Of a stretch of 64,000 bases of DNA, positions 21,711-32,720 are shown piece by piece (the stretch's first letter is position 1; each line of letters opens with the position of its first letter). Made by a program: the position numbers and the translations under genes. Location: NCBI GenBank assembly GCA_973895155.1, contig OZ316897.1:14570001-14634000 (forward strand), read 5' to 3'. This DNA comes from Marsupella aquatica. Lineage: Eukaryota; Marchantiophyta. A model generated the notes under the pieces. That model ran no database searches. It was given only the letters and a program-made list of their open reading frames with translations, and was not told the origin of the DNA.

Positions 21711-24710
21711 ATGTATGATACAGATCCAAGTCAAAATACTTGAGAGTGTCCTGCACTCTTTATATTGAGATAGATAGCACAAATGATAGCCTCTACAATT
21801 TCAGGGTAATTAGAGGGTACCATTTAATCTAAATCTCATTCTTCTGGGTATCATTTCTCAACAAGTGTATCCAGATAGCATGATATTTTGTACAGTAATT
21901 GGGAGTACCCGGCCTGTTTATCTCACTAATAAGTTGTGATCATAGGCTAAGTTTTGAAAAATGACCATGTACAATGGCTAAGTGTTCAATCAGTTTTGAC
22001 TGAGTCATCTTATAATTCAAAGTACACAATGGGTATGTTGTACCATTGCAAGCTCATGCAAGACACAATAATTTACTCCTTCATATATATCCTCAGGTAA
22101 ACAATTTTGAACATTCCTCAAGTAATCAGTAAATCTTCCTCTCTGACTGAAACTCATTCTTAAGCTGACCATCTCCAACAATGCTAGATTCTGATGTCAT
22201 GGAGTTGTCATGTATACAGAAAATGCATTTCCTTGGCAATCCAACTCTGTCCACATTCATAGGCTTTTGGATTGACATCACACCATAAACCGTATTGTTT
22301 GCATTGCCGGCCCGATTGCCAAAACGCCTTACCTAAATAACTTTCAAAACATGTCTCTCTATCATTTGAATGTCTCTAACCACAAACAAACTTCTTGTAG
22401 TAGTAGCAGAATGTGTATAGGCAGTCAAGTAGGCAGTTAATCAAGTTCACTAAAGGTATCCCATGGTCCTATATCAGATATAGCACTAAATTATACCTCG
22501 AGTTAAAATATGAGCTATTCTGCAGTGAAGATTATTACCCTTGCTATAGTGCTGCATATATGTGTGTTTCAAGCACCTTATTGATACTAGTTTTATACAA
22601 ATGACCGCATAGACCACATATACTCTTGGTAATGTGGCAAACAAGGCTCTCGATCAAAAACTCTTCCAATAGCTCCATAACCTTTGTACATGCCGACTGC
22701 TCCATACAATTGTATACATGTTTGTATACCTTATAGGGATCAAGCGGGGGATTAAGTATTGTTGCATTGCATACTTTGTATCGACCAGGTACGTCATCTC
22801 CAATGGAAAGGGAGACTATCAACTCGAGTTTCCGTTTCAAACATCGATGAACATTGATATCACACTAAGTCCAGTCATTGTTTCATCGATGGACTATGAC
22901 TCTATAAATCTTTTGATCATACTCTATTGCCAGTGGAGAGAAGGAAGACAGTGAGTGGAGTGTATACTCTCTCACTCAAACCTTTTATTCTATTTCATTT
23001 GTCCTGATATTTTTTTATGAGTTCTATGTGGTTTGTCACAAAAAAGATATAAAATTATCAAACGAGTCTATTATATATTTTTTCATTGGATTGTGGGTCC
23101 AGAGCACTTTTGATGCATTTATATGAGAGATTTGATATTCTATGAGCCTCAAGATTTTTTGATACTGACATGACTTATATTTTGTGTCAAAACCTTCATA
23201 GACAATGAGTCCAAGTACTAAGGTTGGCAACCAAATGATGAAGATAATTGGTATTACAAACTGACTGTCATTTGTTGTTGACAATATTTGTTGCTAACAT
23301 ACAAGTTCTTGATAAACAGAATCTCCTAGAATTTCCTTGAATGATGTTCTAACTAACAAATATCGATTACAAGTATATGCAACATAAACTAACACTGACA
23401 AGATTTTTTGAATTGATAGACGCTATACCCCATGAGATATTATAAAAATGTAAACTATTGATCTTTAAAATATATATTTGAAGCCCCAAAAATTTATGCA
23501 ACACAATTGTCTCATCATTATGCAAGCAGTCTCTTGGTCATTGACATTCTTGAGCACGGAAACATGACCTCTCCTTATACTGTGAAGATTTATTTTCTAT
23601 ACAAATCCTCCCATTTGTGATAAATGAGTGATGATTTATCAAGGGCACTATAGCCCCAATAGTGTTTACGACATTTCTCTATTGTCACAAGAATCATATC
23701 CTTACTTAATGTATGAAGTTTGCGATAGTGATCTTTATTTTTAAGATACTGATGTCCTAGCAGGTGAACTCCACCCAAACCCGGATGAGAGGTGTATCCA
23801 CAATCAAAATAAATGGTGGCGTCAAAGGTGATCTAGAAGACACTTTGATGTAATATTTAGCAAGTAAAAGAAAAAATGATGCCAACAAAGAAATGGATGA
23901 TGAATTTTAGAACTTGCTATAGTTAATTGCACTAGATCTTTCCTGTCAGGGTATTCATTACTCTTCCTCTGTGAACTAAATCTTTCATGACATTACACAT
24001 CACTTTTCTTATTCTAGGTGGCAATAGGATCCATGGGTGTGAGAACTGATTCCTCTGACTCCTGTCTCTTCCCAGCAAATTTGGACCATTAAAAATTTGT
24101 ATTAGTAAAAAATATTTCTTGTTTCATTTCATCCATAGACATTTTGGTTGGAACATCAATATCAATGACATTATTTACACAACTTTTTTCCAATGATACA
24201 CCCATTCTTCTACAACAGCCATGAAGAGGGGCTTGAACATCTTAAGTAGATGTCTAATATTATTAGAATCAGTTTAATTCATCAAGGGAGTTTTTAAGAG
24301 CATCTAGAGTGTTCACCAGCTGCAACAGAGTAAGGCAAATTCAGACATTGATTGTGTCCATAATTTGACCTTGGAAATTGAACATTATAGGTCCTTTGCA
24401 GCCGCTTCATAAGAGGAGTTCACTGTAAGACAATACTCTACAATCAGGCATAACAGATTGAGATTTCAAAACCGCTAAAGATCCTTCTTTCAAAAGTTTG
24501 GTGGCCTCACAACACAATACAGTTTAAGATATCACTATCTCATTTCCTATAACACATATCTCCCAAGACAGTTTGCACTTTGTTGAAGTGTCATCCAATT
24601 CGCTAAACCCAAGCATTTTTGGAAATGAGTAGACATGGCTTATCTCCAATAACAAGGTATGAAATACATTTTAGAGTTTGACTCTATCGTTTGCACGCTT
24701 TTGAATATTT
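21711..24710. other. AT-rich DNA, no supported gene
   Basis: Three kilobases without a domain, tRNA or structural RNA that I can defend. Short frames on both strands, for example a 98-residue minus-strand frame at 22544-22840 with several Cys residues, have no recognisable family. Confidence 0.35.
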
Positions 24711-24995
24711 GACAACTCCTTCAAGAGAGAGAATTCATTGCAGGTAGACTTAGAAAAAGCTATAATAAATTAGACAGAAGGTCCCACACCTTTCTTTTTT
24801 TTTGGACAATAAGGTGAGTGACAGAGTGTTGTTTTGGAAGAGACATCTGACACTCTCGTCTGCAAGCTCTCAAATTTCTGGCAATTCCTTCAGCAAAGAT
24901 AATTCTTTACAGGTAGACTCGAAAAAAGCTAAGGGGAACTAGTATGAAAGAAGGGTCCCATATATCTGTTGAATTTTTTTTGGATGACAAGGTGA
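24711..24995. repeat. direct repeat, two units of about 170 bp
   Basis: The first unit (from about 24711: caactccttcaagagagag, caggtagacttagaaaaagc, ggtccca, tttttttggac.ataaggtgag) recurs from about 24880 with point differences. Confidence 0.65.
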
Positions 24996-25040
24996 GGGAG
25001 GAGGAGAAAAATAATGGCATGCCGAATTCAAGAATGAGAC

Positions 25041-25190
25041 TGCTATAGCATGTTCGTTCTAAGACATAGCTATTTTAACTTATTGACAATAATGTTAATG
25101 GTACAGGGCTGTGTAAACTACCAATTCATTTAAATAGTTTATCCAATAGCAGCTATACCATCCTATTCAAATGTATTAAAATAGTCATTC
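25041..25190 (-). repeat. dispersed repeat family 2, copy 1
   Basis: On the minus strand it shares 'aatacatttgaataggatgg.atagct' and 'aataagttaaaa.agc.atgtcttagaac' with 33420-33574 and, less fully, with 34257-34354. A short non-autonomous element is likely. Confidence 0.65.
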
Positions 25191-26209
25191 AAAGAAATAA
25201 ATTGAATAAAAATGCTGCACACCTTTAAAGTGAAGAAATTACCCTATTGTTTAGGTGAAAGACAAATACATAATTTATCAGTCAAAGTACCCTAGGGGTA
25301 TAGGTTGACAGAGAAGTATGCTAGCTTTGTATTTCAGCTTTGTACTACTCTATTCTAGGCTCCTATTGAGAGATTCACTATTTAGGTAACACCTGTTAAT
25401 CTCTAAGCCATAAGGGTTGGAAAGTTTTTCACCAATGGAGATATAATCTAAAGGGCATTTGGTTTTTGTACTGGTGCATCCTAGTGAGTCTAACCTTGCC
25501 ATGAAGTAGAAAAGGAGTGACAGAATACAAATCTCATCAAATACATATTAAGCTAAGTATCTTAGTAAAACCTAACATAACAAACGAAAATCATGTACTT
25601 GAAATAATTAAAGGGGTTAGAAAAATTGTTGAATTCAAACCAATAGAAAGTGAAATGATAGACTAGGCTAGGTTTAAGAGAAAATTCAGAACTTATTCCT
25701 CTAATAAGACAAAATAGGGTAGAAGGCATTCACCATATAGCAGCTCCAAATGAGCCATATTCAAGAATGAGACTGCTATAATGGTGGGGACACCTTTTTC
25801 CTATCTTGTCTTATTAGAATAGATGGTTAAGTATTTTACATACATATGGTCTAGTCTATACTCTCACTTTGTATTAATTTGAATTAGCTATTTCTCCTAC
25901 TCCTCTAATTTTTTAACTCCTTAGTTTTTTTAATTAATCTGTTATAAATAAATATATATATATATATATATACATACACTAAATTTTTACTTTTTTTTAA
26001 ATAAATTGTTATTTACATTAAATTAGGTAAAAATTGTCACCTTACAAGGCTCAACATGTGTTAGGTTATGCCTCTAGTATAACCTATATACTTCCATAGT
26101 ACTAGCTAGACTTCAATATACTAGGATAGCACTAGTTTGAGTTCCAGGTTTCCATAGACCATGGGAGGGGGTATACCCAAGGGGAACACAAACTTGTGCT
26201 CACATTTGA
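25191..26209. other. AT-rich intergenic DNA, no supported gene
   Basis: It holds a (TA)n run near 25951-25972 and a partial repeat ('tcaagaatgagactgctata') shared by about 25028 and 25763. The downstream part resembles 33600-33720, so the repeat family may be longer than the cores listed. Confidence 0.4.
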
Positions 26210-26214
26210 AGGTT
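26210..26214. repeat. target-site duplication (left) of copia element 1
   Basis: AGGTT directly precedes the left LTR and is repeated directly after the right LTR at 32716-32720. Confidence 0.9.
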
Positions 26215-26689
26215 TGTTGAGCATAGACGACGATCGCAACGGCAAGCCCATGAACCATCCAACGCACAATAGTCGACACAAGAGATACGTGGTTCACCTC
26301 CTTGAGGCTACGTCCACGGGAACACACAAGAGAGCTTTACTGAACTCTAAGCCCGTCGGCTATACCGAGTCTCCACAGTGTAAGCTCTCCCTATCTCTCA
26401 AGTGGCTCCATAACAATGAGCCTTGGTTCTACCTCTCCAAGCACACATGCCTCTTATGATATAGTGTGCAACTTAGTTGTACCTAACCACATAGTTGTAC
26501 CTAACCACATAGTTGTACCTAATCACGTAGTTGTACCTAACCACATAGTTGTACCTAATCACGTAGTTGTACCTAACCACATAGTTGTACCTAATCACGT
26601 AGTTGTACCTAACCACGTAGTTGTACCAACCCACGTTGTTGTACCAACCACGTCATACCTAACCTAGACGTAAGAGTAAATACCCAACA
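26215..26689 (-). repeat. 3' LTR of copia element 1 (475 bp)
   Basis: It begins TGTTG and ends CAACA when read on either strand. It matches the other LTR throughout but carries ten rather than six units of the 18-bp array, which accounts for the whole 72-bp length difference. Confidence 0.95.
26475..26655 (-). promoter_or_regulatory. 18-bp tandem array in LTR U3, ten units
   Basis: Units start with agttgtacc at 26475, 26493, 26511, 26529, 26547, 26565, 26583, 26601 and 26619, plus a diverged tenth. Several contain CACGT (ACGTG in element sense), a G-box/ABRE-like core. The array lies in U3, upstream of a TATA-like CTATATCAT (minus sense, about 26455-26463), so an enhancer role is plausible but inferred. 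Confidence 0.75.
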
Positions 26690-26700
26690 ATCTTCCCCTT
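26690..26700 (-). promoter_or_regulatory. polypurine tract of copia element 1
   Basis: Minus-strand AAGGGGAAGAT lies directly against the 3' LTR and would prime plus-strand DNA synthesis. Confidence 0.85.
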
Positions 26701-26904
26701 GACTCTGGTCTAGGGGAGAGTAATACTGCCAATGTATATGATCCCTCAGCGGGAAGTTCTGGACAGAAACCAAACCGGTTTCCCTCTCTAACTAGAGCAA
26801 ACCAGAACTAAGCCGTAGCCTAATACATAGGAATGAGGAAGAGCATATATCAGTAATTACAATGAATGTTTAAGAAAACTCTACTTGTGATGCAATTGCA
26901 AAAC

Positions 26905-29900
26905 CTACAATACGTCACGGTGTCTAGAGAAACTCTCCAAAGGAATCACTTTGGTAAATGCGTCAGCCGGGTTGAGTTTACCATCAATCTTGACTAGCTC
27001 AAACAAATTATCAGACACAGCCTGCCTGATAAAATGGTACCTGACGTCAATGTGCTTCACTCTGCTGTCCATCACCTGGTTCACAGCAAGGTGGAGCGCA
27101 CTTTGACTATCACAATGGAGCTTCACATTCCCCTGTGGCAATCCCATTTCAGTGATAAGTCTATCCAACCAAATCGCTTCCTTTGCTGCTTCCGCAGCTG
27201 CAACATACTCCGCTTCTGTAGTAGACTGAGCAATACACTTCTGCAAAGTAGACCTCCAACTTATGCATCCACCGCCAAGTGTGAACACGTATCCTGTTGT
27301 TGATCTCCTTCGGTCCAAATCTTGTCCATAGTCAGAATCTACATAGCCAATCAATGATCTAGCATTCTTTGCATTCGCATCAAATAAAAGACCATGATCC
27401 ACGGTACCCTTCAAGTACCTGATAATCCACTTCACTGCTTCCCAGTGTACCTTCCCTGGATTCGACATGTACCTGCTCACCTTGCCCATAGCCATGGCAA
27501 GATCAGGTCTAGTGTAAGTCATCAAATACATGAGACTCCCCACTGCCTTGTCATATGGAACCTTTGACATCAACCCCTTCTCTGTGTCATCCGTAGGACA
27601 GAACGCTGATGATAACTTGAAGTGTGGAGCCAACGGGGTACTTACTGGCTTGCTATTCTCCATGTTGAACCTTGCAATTACCTTCCTCGCATAACTGCTC
27701 TGCGTCAACCATAGCTTGCCAGCCTCCAAGTCCCTAGTGATCTCCATACCCAAAATCCTCTTAGCTGGCCCTAAGTCCTTCATCTTAAACTCTGCACTAA
27801 GCAGTGCCTTGAGCTTAACAATCTCAGACCTATCCTTGGCTGCAATTAGCATGTCATCCACATAAAGTACTAAAACAATGAACCCAAAGACAACATTCTT
27901 CACCGGTTTCAAATACACACAAGGGTCAAATACACTTCTGTGAAAACCTTGTGACCGAATCCAATCGTCAAACCGCTTGTTCCACTGTCTTGGTGACTGC
28001 TTCAACCCATACAAGGATTTCAGCAATCTGCAAACCAATTCCTCCTGTCCTCTCTTCACAAAACCTAGCGGTTGTCTCATGAAGATCACCTCTTCCAATG
28101 TGCCATAGAGGAAAGCTGTGACAACATCCATCTGATCTAGGAGCAGACCAAACATTACAACAAGTACACACAATAGTCGTATTGTAGAGTACTTAGCAAC
28201 TGGTGAGAAGACCTCATTGTAATCCACACCTTTCTCTTGTGTGAATCCCTTTGCTACCAATCTAGCCTTGTAGACCTTCGATCCACCTCCTATGGAATTA
28301 TCCTTCAGCTTGTAAATCCACTTGTTGTCCACCACTTGCTGACCCTTAGGCAGCTTAACAAGCTCCCAAGTTTTGTTGTCCTTTAGTGACTGCATCTCCG
28401 TTTGCATTGCTGCAGTCCACTTCTGCTTCTCCTTTGAAGCACTTGCCTCATGAAATGAAGAAGGTTCTCCTTCTTCCAAAATTAACGCATCACCCTCATC
28501 ATCAGCTGTAAAATCATCCTCTTGCAGTTGAGATGAATCAACCCACTGTCCATACCTTGATGGAGCGCGTACAGTGCGACCAGATGTTCTTCTAGCCGAT
28601 GACTCCGGTTGATCTGCGTGTGCTGGTACAATTTGAAGCTCAAGAGCATCCACTTGCTGCTCACCAGCATCAACAAACTCCTCTGGTTCCTCTGGCACAG
28701 GAACCAGCTCCATAATTGGAGCAACTCCTTCTCTCCGGTCATGCACCTCCTTCAATAATTTTCCTTTGTCAGTACTGGAGACCTGAGTATTCTCCCCCTC
28801 CTTCAATAATCTGGATTCATTGAAGGAAACATCCCTACTGACAACGAGCTTACAGGCAATAGGATCCCATAGCCTATAGGCTTTCACACCACTCTGGTAC
28901 CCAAGAAAAACACATTTCCTGGAGGTAGGATCCAACTTGGTCCTATTCTGCTTTGGTGTGAGAGCATATGCATCACTTCCAAAAATTACCAAGCCATGAT
29001 AGTCTGCTTGCCGCTTATAGCGCATCTCAAACGGCGTTTTGAAATTGATAGCACTAGAAGGAGAAAGATTTACCAAATAAGCTGCGGTATTGACAGCTTC
29101 TGCCCAAAATTCTTGTGGTAAACCTGATTGGCTCAACATACTCCGTGACCGCTCCAACAGTGTCCGATTGAGCCTCTCAGCGACACCATTATGCTGCGGA
29201 GTATAAACTGTGGTGAGATGGCGAGTTATCCCCTGTTCTGAACAGTACTCTTCAAATTCCATTGAAGTGTACTCCCCGCCGTTGTCTGACCTCAGACTCT
29301 TCACCCTTGTATCCAAACACTTGATCGTGTTTCCAGTCTGATTCTCCACCTGGGCCTTCCACTTCTTAAAAATGGACAAGACATCAGACTTATGCGTCAT
29401 GAAATAAATCCACACAAATCTTGAGTAATCATCAATAAATGATACATAGTACAACTTTCTAGAGTGTGAGGGAGTCAGGGATGGACCCCACACGTCACTA
29501 TGTATGTACTCAAGAACCGCTTTGGAATGATGAGTTCCAACACCAAAAGCACGACGATGCTGCTTTCCAAGAATGCAATGCTCACAAAACTCTAATTTAT
29601 AAGATTGCAAATCAGAAATGAGTCCATTCTTCCGTAAGATAGCCAAACCCTTCTCACTCATGTGGCCTAGCCGTGAATGCCACAGTTGAGTCATCTCCTC
29701 GTGAGACTTGGTTACATTGGCCTCTCCACATACAGTATTGCCCTGTAACACATACAAATTCTTTTGTCTACTCCCCTTCAAAATCACTGTCTCTCCCGAC
29801 CTGACTTGAAGTTCACCATCAATAACGCTCCATTGATGACCATTTGAATCCAACACACCGAGTGAAATCAGATTCTTACGCATGCCAGGTACATACCTGA

Positions 29901-30078
29901 CTCCGGACACTGTGCGCACAGCGCCATCAAACATTTGAATCTTCACAGACCCAATTCCCTCAATTTGACAGGAGTGATCATTTCCCATCAGAACTGAACC
30001 GTTTGAAATAGAGTAAGAACTGAAAAACTCACGAATGTAACAAATATGAAAAGAGCAAGCACAATCAAGAATCCACAC
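26905..30078 (-). CDS. pol: copia Pol polyprotein (integrase, reverse transcriptase, RNase H)
   Basis: An open frame of 1057 residues. It begins near the protease/GAG-pre-integrase junction (WILDCACSFHIC). A zinc-binding HHCC module (LWHSRLGHMSEKG...CEHC) spans about 130-170. The integrase core shows Asp195 (HSDVWGP), Asp265 (SDNGGEY) and Glu301 (VAERLNRT). The reverse transcriptase (about 530-780) has TAFLYGTLEE and the catalytic YVDDM at residues 739-743, and RNase H (about 880-1010) has GYVDSDYGQDLDRRRSTTG and STTEAEY. The order integrase before reverse transcriptase defines Ty1/copia. The listed start is the first Met; the same phase continues upstream for 15 codons to a TGA that separates it from gag. 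All catalytic residues are present, so the enzyme part looks competent. Confidence 0.92.
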   Translation of the reverse strand: MWILDCACSFHICYIREFFSSYSISNGSVLMGNDHSCQIEGIGSVKIQMFDGAVRTVSGVRYVPGMRKNLISLGVLDSNGHQWSVIDGELQVRSGETVILKGSRQKNLYVLQGNTVCGEANVTKSHEEMTQLWHSRLGHMSEKGLAILRKNGLISDLQSYKLEFCEHCILGKQHRRAFGVGTHHSKAVLEYIHSDVWGPSLTPSHSRKLYYVSFIDDYSRFVWIYFMTHKSDVLSIFKKWKAQVENQTGNTIKCLDTRVKSLRSDNGGEYTSMEFEEYCSEQGITRHLTTVYTPQHNGVAERLNRTLLERSRSMLSQSGLPQEFWAEAVNTAAYLVNLSPSSAINFKTPFEMRYKRQADYHGLVIFGSDAYALTPKQNRTKLDPTSRKCVFLGYQSGVKAYRLWDPIACKLVVSRDVSFNESRLLKEGENTQVSSTDKGKLLKEVHDRREGVAPIMELVPVPEEPEEFVDAGEQQVDALELQIVPAHADQPESSARRTSGRTVRAPSRYGQWVDSSQLQEDDFTADDEGDALILEEGEPSSFHEASASKEKQKWTAAMQTEMQSLKDNKTWELVKLPKGQQVVDNKWIYKLKDNSIGGGSKVYKARLVAKGFTQEKGVDYNEVFSPVAKYSTIRLLCVLVVMFGLLLDQMDVVTAFLYGTLEEVIFMRQPLGFVKRGQEELVCRLLKSLYGLKQSPRQWNKRFDDWIRSQGFHRSVFDPCVYLKPVKNVVFGFIVLVLYVDDMLIAAKDRSEIVKLKALLSAEFKMKDLGPAKRILGMEITRDLEAGKLWLTQSSYARKVIARFNMENSKPVSTPLAPHFKLSSAFCPTDDTEKGLMSKVPYDKAVGSLMYLMTYTRPDLAMAMGKVSRYMSNPGKVHWEAVKWIIRYLKGTVDHGLLFDANAKNARSLIGYVDSDYGQDLDRRRSTTGYVFTLGGGCISWRSTLQKCIAQSTTEAEYVAAAEAAKEAIWLDRLITEMGLPQGNVKLHCDSQSALHLAVNQVMDSRVKHIDVRYHFIRQAVSDNLFELVKIDGKLNPADAFTKVIPLESFSRHRDVL

Positions 30079-30123
30079 ATCATCTGCTCTCCTAGATGAC
30101 GTGCACAGGGCATACCCCCGGCT

Positions 30124-31158
30124 TCATAAAACATACTCATCATTGAGTAAATCAGCTTCTCCATCAGCCCTAGCCACATTTGCCGATGAAGTTTCTGCTG
30201 CCTTTCCCTTACAGTCTCGCTTGAAGTGTCCAACTTGGTTGCACTTCCAACATGTCACCTGCCTCCTCTGAGGGGATTTACCCTTGGACTTAGATCTGGA
30301 TTTAGATCTAAACTGGGTTCTACGGTCCCCAGTTGGTCGCTGCATACTCCTCCCACGGTTAACATTGAGGGCAGCACCAGATGATGAAGGCTGTGACGTG
30401 ATGTGCATCTTCTGCTGAAGATCATAACTAAGCAGAGAACTTACCACGTCATTGTATGAAATGGTATCCCTATCACGATGCAACAACACTCGTGATAGGG
30501 ACTGGTAAGATGGAGGCAATGAACTAAGAAGCTGCAGAGCCTTCGTCTCATCATTCAAAGTCTCCCCAAGGTTTTCCAAGTCAACGACCATATCGTTGAA
30601 AGCATCCACATGGTCTTGCAACTTCGTACCAGATTCCTTCATCCTGAAACTCATCAGTTTGTAGGAAGTGTAGAGCCGGTTCGACAACTCCTTGCGGTGA
30701 TACTTGCTCTGCAATTCCGCAAATAAGGACATGCAATCCTTATGTGCACCCAACTGCTTGATGATGGGAGGCATGAGATAGAGTGTAACACATCACACTC
30801 CCTGCTCCTGCATGCGGTCCCATTGTTTCTCATCAACATCGTCTTCACGAGGGCTCAGCAGTTGGCCCATCCCTGACGCATAAAGCACTCCCTTCACCTG
30901 CTTCTCCCATAGCAAGTAGTCAGAGCGCCCATCATACTTTGTCACTTCATACTTGGGTCCCCCAAGCTTGAAAGTCCCCATCTTCTTCTTTACCGTGAGC
31001 TCCGGTAGTAGTACTGCTTCCTCCACCACACGCCGCACCGGTGATGGTATCGGTGTCACGTGCTCTTCCTCCTGCTCCTCTCTCTGCCCCTGAAACCTCC
31101 GCGGTGACCCTCGTGCTTCAAGTTCCACGTCTTCGAAAAACTCCTCCGAATCACTCAT
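30124..31158 (-). CDS. gag: copia Gag of element 1, interrupted by one TGA
   Basis: The start at 31158 gives an acidic N-terminus (MSDSEEFFED) and the Gag segment GPKYEVTKYDGRSDYLLWEKQ. An in-frame TGA at 30793-30795 stops it after 121 residues. The same phase resumes at once and, from the first Met at 30774, gives 216 residues with a UBN2-type Gag core (LYTSYKLMSFRMKE...LLSSLPPSYQSL) and one CCHC knuckle (CWKCNQVGHFKRDC). It ends in DEYVL and TGA at 30124-30126, and then the same phase runs on into pol. The internal stop would leave only an N-terminal peptide and a separately started capsid-knuckle protein, unless it is read through. Confidence 0.85.
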
Positions 31159-32298
31159 ATGAGAAAGTCACAAAAAATGTTGTTTTTCACAACTTCTCAA
31201 AAAACTCGAAACTCAACACCGCCGCGTAGCCCACAAAGCTAGGAGTCCAATACTGAAAACCGAAATCAAAATCGAAATTTGACGGAAAAGTTATTCAAAT
31301 TTCGGTCGAGGTGGGTAAAACCTTGGGAAACTCCCCCGTTTTGACCACCTCAGGGAATAACCGAAATACCAAGTACAACCCGTTGTCGGAATTGCGATGT
31401 GATTGGTGCGCTGCATTGCCAACTTCAATGGCTACGACCTCGCCGAAAAATAACCAAAAAAGTTACCGTTCGGCGGATGAAATCTTTGTCGGACGGTCAA
31501 AAAATAGCTCTCTGGTTTTTTGGAATATTCTATGACCCTTGTACAGGCCCTGTGGGAATTTTGGAAGAACAATCGAGGGGCTGACATGTGTCCTCGAACC
31601 CCCAAAACCCCCTACCACCCTTCGTCGTCGAAATCTGGTCGCGCGCGCAGAAAATACACACGGCAGAATGTACCCCTCGACACCAAACGCAAGATATCTC
31701 ACTCGGGTTTTGACTAAATCAAGATCCGATTTCAGATTTGGAAACTAGACTCCGAGGCGATGAAGATCGATATAAGAAGCACCCAAAACAAGGAAAGAAC
31801 GAGGGAGAAAAAAATTGGTAAAGATGACAGATTTCTCTCAATTGCCATAGCCAATTTCGAATCAGTTTTTCAAAGAGAAAAAAATGGTACCTTGTCAACA
31901 ACGAATGTTGATCAATTGCACTTGGTGCCGTCACCAAGTCCAACAAGGTAATTGATTTTGCTTAGCCTTCCTCTTTGCATCAAAGAGCCAATCCCGGACT
32001 CAAAAACAATCGTCTTGCCTCAATCTCTCCGTTGAGTCAAAACACTTGACGCTTCTCCCTCCGAGTCGATTGCCAACTTTCTTCACAAAATCCAGAACGA
32101 CGAAAACTTAGATCTCTCTGCACCACGAGCTCCGTTCAACGATTTCTTCACACCGTTAGAAAGCTCTTGCCCTGATCTATCCGTTGAGCCCATAAACTCC
32201 AAGTTCCATGCGATGGAACTCTGGAAAATCCACCAACACTCAACGCTGGAAAAACCGTCATGAAATCCCGTCACGAACACACGTCACCTCCCAAGCAT

Positions 32299-32310
32299 GC
32301 TCTGATACCA
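32299..32310 (-). promoter_or_regulatory. primer-binding site of copia element 1, tRNA-iMet
   Basis: Minus-strand TGGTATCAGAGC, two bases from the end of the 5' LTR. This is the standard initiator-Met site of plant copia elements. Confidence 0.95.
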
Positions 32311-32312
32311 AT

Positions 32313-32715
32313 TGTTGAGCATAGACGACGATCGCAACGGCAAGCCCATGAACCATCCAACGCACAATAGTCGACACAAGAGATACGTGGTTCACCTCCT
32401 TGAGGCTACGTCCACGGGAACACACAAGAGAGCTTTACTGAACTCTAAGCCCGTCGGCTATACCGAGTCTCCACAGTGTAAGCTCTCCCTATCTCTCAAG
32501 TGGCTCCATAACAATGAGCCTTGGTTCTACCTCTCCAAGCACACATGCCTCTTATGATATAGTGTGCAACTTAGTTGTACCTAACCACATAGTTGTACCT
32601 AACCACATAGTTGTACCTAATCACGTAGTTGTACCTAACCACGTAGTTGTACCAACCCACGTTGTTGTACCAACCACGTCATACCTAACCTAGACGTAAG
32701 AGTAAATACCCAACA
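32313..32715 (-). repeat. 5' LTR of copia element 1 (403 bp)
   Basis: Matches the 3' LTR, but with six promoter-array units instead of ten. The duplication AGGTT follows at 32716-32720. Confidence 0.95.
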
Positions 32716-32720
32716 AGGTT

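Larger units (their letters stand above)
26215..32715 (-). mobile_element. complete Ty1/copia retrotransposon, copia element 1
   Basis: A 6501-bp element on the minus strand with both LTRs (26215-26689 and 32313-32715), TGTTG...CAACA ends, a 5-bp target duplication, a tRNA-iMet primer site and a polypurine tract. Internal frames run gag (31158 to 30124) then pol (30078 to 26905) in one phase, interrupted only by two TGA codons. Outside the promoter repeat array I saw no difference between the LTRs, which indicates very recent insertion. The U5/R end of its LTR is similar to that of copia element 2 at 58497-63869, and the untranslated leaders also match, so the two are of one lineage. The 5' leader and untranslated region (31159-32298) hold no gene. 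Confidence 0.95.

Noticed and set aside
26475-26655. Regular 18-bp repeats resembling a CRISPR-like array
   Set aside because: No spacers; contiguous tandem units inside a copia LTR, in a plant genome.
26416-26667. 83-codon open frame with repeated VVPNHI peptides
   Set aside because: Pure translation of the LTR tandem array; not conserved as protein in the other LTR.
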